DNA of 64,000 bases from Bacteroidales bacterium (GTDB lineage: Bacteria; Bacteroidota; Bacteroidia; Bacteroidales; Bacteroidaceae). Each line of letters begins with the position of its first letter. The stretch's first letter is position 1. Positions 63,916 through 64,000 of this stretch are shown here, piece by piece. The DNA is taken from NCBI GenBank assembly GCA_004557035.1, contig SFFB01000006.1, positions 1 through 64,000 on the forward strand, in the 5' to 3' direction. Under the pieces are notes generated by a model. That model did no database searches and was not told the origin of the DNA. It was given only the letters and a program-made list of their open reading frames with translations. The position numbers were made by a program, and so were the translations under genes.

Positions 63916-64000
63916 TTACTTCTTAGCGGCTTTAGGACGCTTGGCGCCGTATTTCGAGCGACGCTGGGTGCGACTGGCCACACCGGCGGTATCGAGCGTA
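63916..64000 (-). CDS. rpsL: 30S ribosomal protein S12, C-terminal end (rest outside the window)
   Basis: The last 27 codons of rpsL: GVASRTQRRSKYGAKRPKAA then KK and a stop at 63916. SKYGAKRPK is the conserved C-terminus of bacterial S12. The decoding-centre positions that mutate in streptomycin resistance are outside the window. First gene of the str operon; 106 nt before rpsG. Confidence 0.93.
   Translation of the reverse strand, partial: TLDTAGVASRTQRRSKYGAKRPKAAKK

Overview
The window is a chromosomal segment of a Bacteroidales bacterium, most like Prevotella and relatives. Reasons: ribosomal, RNA polymerase and translation-factor proteins are Bacteroidetes-type; almost no gene has a Shine-Dalgarno sequence; many upstream regions carry the Bacteroidetes sigma-ABfr promoter (TTTG about 19 nt before TAnnTTTG); and secreted proteins end in short sorting tails of the type IX secretion (T9SS) kind. 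GC content is roughly 50 % or slightly higher. Coordinates include stop codons.

Layout. (1) 1-8206, minus strand: 5' part of malic enzyme (maeB), thymidine kinase, a sugar-phosphate nucleotidyltransferase, a probable five-gene run (flavin reductase, MerR regulator, radA, FAD oxidoreductase, HD hydrolase), then rplU-rpmA behind a structured leader. A 65-bp tandem repeat carrying promoter-like boxes lies before the flavin reductase. (2) 8332-24343, accessory: secreted GH20 hexosaminidase, menA, secreted GH31 glycosidase with dockerin-like and cohesin-like modules, a glycosyltransferase, two tandem related lipoproteins, a 282-bp palindromic element, an orphan HicB-like gene, and a T9SS-type surface protein followed by a 58-residue protein gene. 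(3) 24616-37470, minus strand: rpoC, rpoB, rplL, rplJ, rplA, rplK, nusG, secE, tRNA-Trp, tuf, and tRNA-Thr, -Gly and -Tyr. (4) 37585-45816: hpf, a membrane Ser/Thr kinase with BspA-type leucine-rich repeats, a XerC/D-like recombinase, rpsU, an MscS channel, an NlpC/P60 hydrolase, a second palindromic element and a secreted BspA-like LRR protein. (5) 46075-64000, minus strand: the alpha-spc-S10 ribosomal clusters (rplQ back to rplC), a terminator and a promoter, then the str cluster (rpsJ, fusA, rpsG, 3' end of rpsL).

About half of the window is transcription and translation machinery on one strand. The rest is surface glycan degradation and cell-envelope genes. Non-coding DNA is unusually informative. 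Three copies of one dispersed repeat (659-763, 38141-38253, 43633-43738) and two large palindromes built from shared modules (20654-20935, 43868-44164) lie only between genes and are not explained by any gene nearby. No CRISPR array, transposase, prophage or rRNA gene was seen.
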